A DNA stretch of 6,313 nucleotides. Origin: a bacterium. Its GTDB lineage: Bacteria > SM23-31 > JAUVVT01. Under the pieces are notes generated by a model, which made no database searches, had not been told where the DNA came from, and worked only from the letters and a program-made list of their open reading frames with translations. The DNA is taken from NCBI GenBank assembly GCA_030604505.1, contig JAUVVT010000118.1, forward strand, positions 1 through 6,313. The letters are read 5' to 3'. Shown here piece after piece: positions 5,275 through 6,313 of the stretch; within the stretch, counting starts at the first letter, position 1; every line of letters starts with the position of its first letter. The translations under genes were made by a program, and so were the position numbers.

Positions 5275-6117
5275 ATGTTAATAAACATCTGGGGAGCAAG
5301 GGGTTCGATCCCGGTTTCCGGTAAAGAATATCTAAAATATGGTGGTGATACAACATGTATTGAATTGAGAACAAAAAATGATGAAATAATTATAATAGAT
5401 GCCGGATCGGGGATAAGAAAATTGGGCAATAAATTAATTGGGGAAGGTAGAAAAAGATACCATTTAATCTTTACACACGCCCACTGGGACCATACAATTG
5501 GCTTTCCTGTCTTTAAACCAATATATTATAAAAGCACCACAATTGATATTTACGGCTGTGGATTTGAATATAAATCAATAAAAAATATATTATCAAAGAT
5601 AATGAAACCGCCGCATTTCCCGGTTAATTATAATAATATAAGTGCTAAAATTTCTTATAATGATATCTATCCTACTAAAGAATTCCAGATCGATTCAGTA
5701 TCAATTACTCCGATAAATTTAAGTCACCCGAATCAAGGTCTCGGTTTTAAATTTATAGAAGACAATAAAAGTTTTGTTTTCATCACAGATAATGAATTAA
5801 CCTTAGTTCATACCGGTGGATTAGGATATAGAGATTATCTTGAGTTTTGCAGGAGGGCTAATATATTGATTCATGATGCTGAATTTACCGAAAATGAGTA
5901 TGTTAAAACAAGGAGCTGGGGACATTCTGTTTATACCGATGCACTCAATTTAGCAATAGAAGCTGAAGTGGAAGAATTCGGATTATTCCATCATAATCAG
6001 GAAAGGTCTGATAGGGAAATCGATGATCTGGTAAAACGTTGCAACGAGATTATTGCAGAAAAAAAAGCCTCTTTGAAGTGTTTTGCTGTAAAATCGGGAA
6101 TGAAAATAAAACTATAA
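5275..6117 (+). CDS. MBL-fold metallo-hydrolase (PhnP/RNase Z-like phosphodiesterase group)
   Basis: A complete 280-residue cytosolic metallo-beta-lactamase-fold protein. It begins with GARGSIP and YGGDTTCIEL (about 7-31), the opening typical of the cyclic-phosphodiesterase/RNase Z-like branch (COG1235-type). Metal ligands are all present: THAHWDH with H68, H70, D72 and H73; SHPNQGLGF with H151; ITDNE with D172; HDAEFTENEY with D201; WGHS with H217; and LFHHNQERSD with H239/H240. A two-metal phosphodiesterase is therefore expected, but the substrate is open: cyclic phosphoribosyl or nucleotide esters are possible, and no tRNase Z exosite arm is apparent. Related proteins are often fused to or encoded near signalling domains. 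AGGAA at 5264-5268, six bases before the ATG, supports the start. It is divergent from the sigma operon, so co-control through the shared upstream region is possible. Confidence 0.85.
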   Translation: MLINIWGARGSIPVSGKEYLKYGGDTTCIELRTKNDEIIIIDAGSGIRKLGNKLIGEGRKRYHLIFTHAHWDHTIGFPVFKPIYYKSTTIDIYGCGFEYKSIKNILSKIMKPPHFPVNYNNISAKISYNDIYPTKEFQIDSVSITPINLSHPNQGLGFKFIEDNKSFVFITDNELTLVHTGGLGYRDYLEFCRRANILIHDAEFTENEYVKTRSWGHSVYTDALNLAIEAEVEEFGLFHHNQERSDREIDDLVKRCNEIIAEKKASLKCFAVKSGMKIKL

Positions 6118-6120
6118 AAA

Positions 6121-6313
6121 TTATATTGTATTAATCATCATATTTAAATATTTAACCAGACAATTATATTGCTCACCTAAAAGCTTATCATCTTCCTTTT
6201 TTATCTGAAAATTTAAATAATCATCCATTTTTTCATTATAAAGTCCAATCCTTAATTTTGCATCGGTTTTAATACAAGTATAAGCACAAAAAAGATCAAA
6301 ATCAGGATTTAAG
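6121..6313 (-). CDS. Unrecognised protein, C-terminal part (5' end outside window)
   Basis: On the minus strand a frame is open from the window edge (first full codon 6312-6310) to TAA at 6123-6121, giving 63 residues with no required start inside. The peptide contains DFDLFCAYTCIKTDAKLRI, then a charged helix-like tail ending LVKYLNMMINTI; two cysteines lie four residues apart. No family is recognised. Support for it being real comes from the uninterrupted frame in such AT-rich DNA, protein-like composition, and its fit tail-to-tail with the hydrolase gene, three bases away. No terminator is visible between the two. Confidence 0.6.
   Translation of the reverse strand, partial: LNPDFDLFCAYTCIKTDAKLRIGLYNEKMDDYLNFQIKKEDDKLLGEQYNCLVKYLNMMINTI

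Noticed and set aside
6140..6151. Palindrome ATATTTAAATAT near the right end
   Set aside because: All A/T and within the coding frame of the partial minus-strand gene; expected by chance at this base composition.

Overview
This is an AT-rich window (roughly 70% A+T by eye) from a Gram-negative-type (diderm) bacterium. The double membrane is inferred from an MCE/MlaD-family protein with its companion lipoprotein and from an exported protein tied to an ECF sigma/anti-sigma pair. A small protein carrying the FliM/FliY CheY-binding signature at its N-terminus hints at a flagellated, chemotactic host. A low-GC spirochaete or similar diderm lineage would fit, but the sequence does not prove the phylum. 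No tRNA, rRNA, CRISPR array, insertion sequence or prophage signal was seen.

Left part, plus strand. The window opens inside an MCE/MlaD-like lipid-transport gene, which overlaps the next gene, an ABC-transport auxiliary lipoprotein of the PqiC/DUF330 type. Together they look like the tail of an Mla/Pqi-like operon moving lipids between the membranes. After a good sigma70-type promoter comes a 102-residue protein that begins like FliM but has no motor-switch domain; a strong intrinsic terminator closes this single-gene unit. An APH-fold small-molecule kinase follows, perhaps using a promoter interleaved with that terminator.

Middle part, minus strand. Three genes read leftward as one operon: an ECF sigma factor (TTG start), a membrane-spanning zinc-finger (ZAS) anti-sigma factor overlapping it by ATGA, and a secreted protein of 397 residues built from two divergent copies of one module. 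A sequence resembling the sigmaE consensus (AAAACTT-N16-GTCTTA) lies just upstream of the sigma gene, suggesting self-activation. The long periplasmic coiled coil of the anti-sigma factor and the exported repeat protein are the candidate sensory parts.

Right part. Divergent from the sigma gene is a complete metallo-beta-lactamase-fold hydrolase with all metal ligands visible. It converges, with only three bases between, on the C-terminal end of an unrecognised minus-strand gene that runs off the window.

The most novel-looking items are the stand-alone FliM-motif protein and the sigma/anti-sigma/two-repeat exported protein operon with its putative autoregulatory promoter and the 12-bp palindrome over its ribosome binding site.
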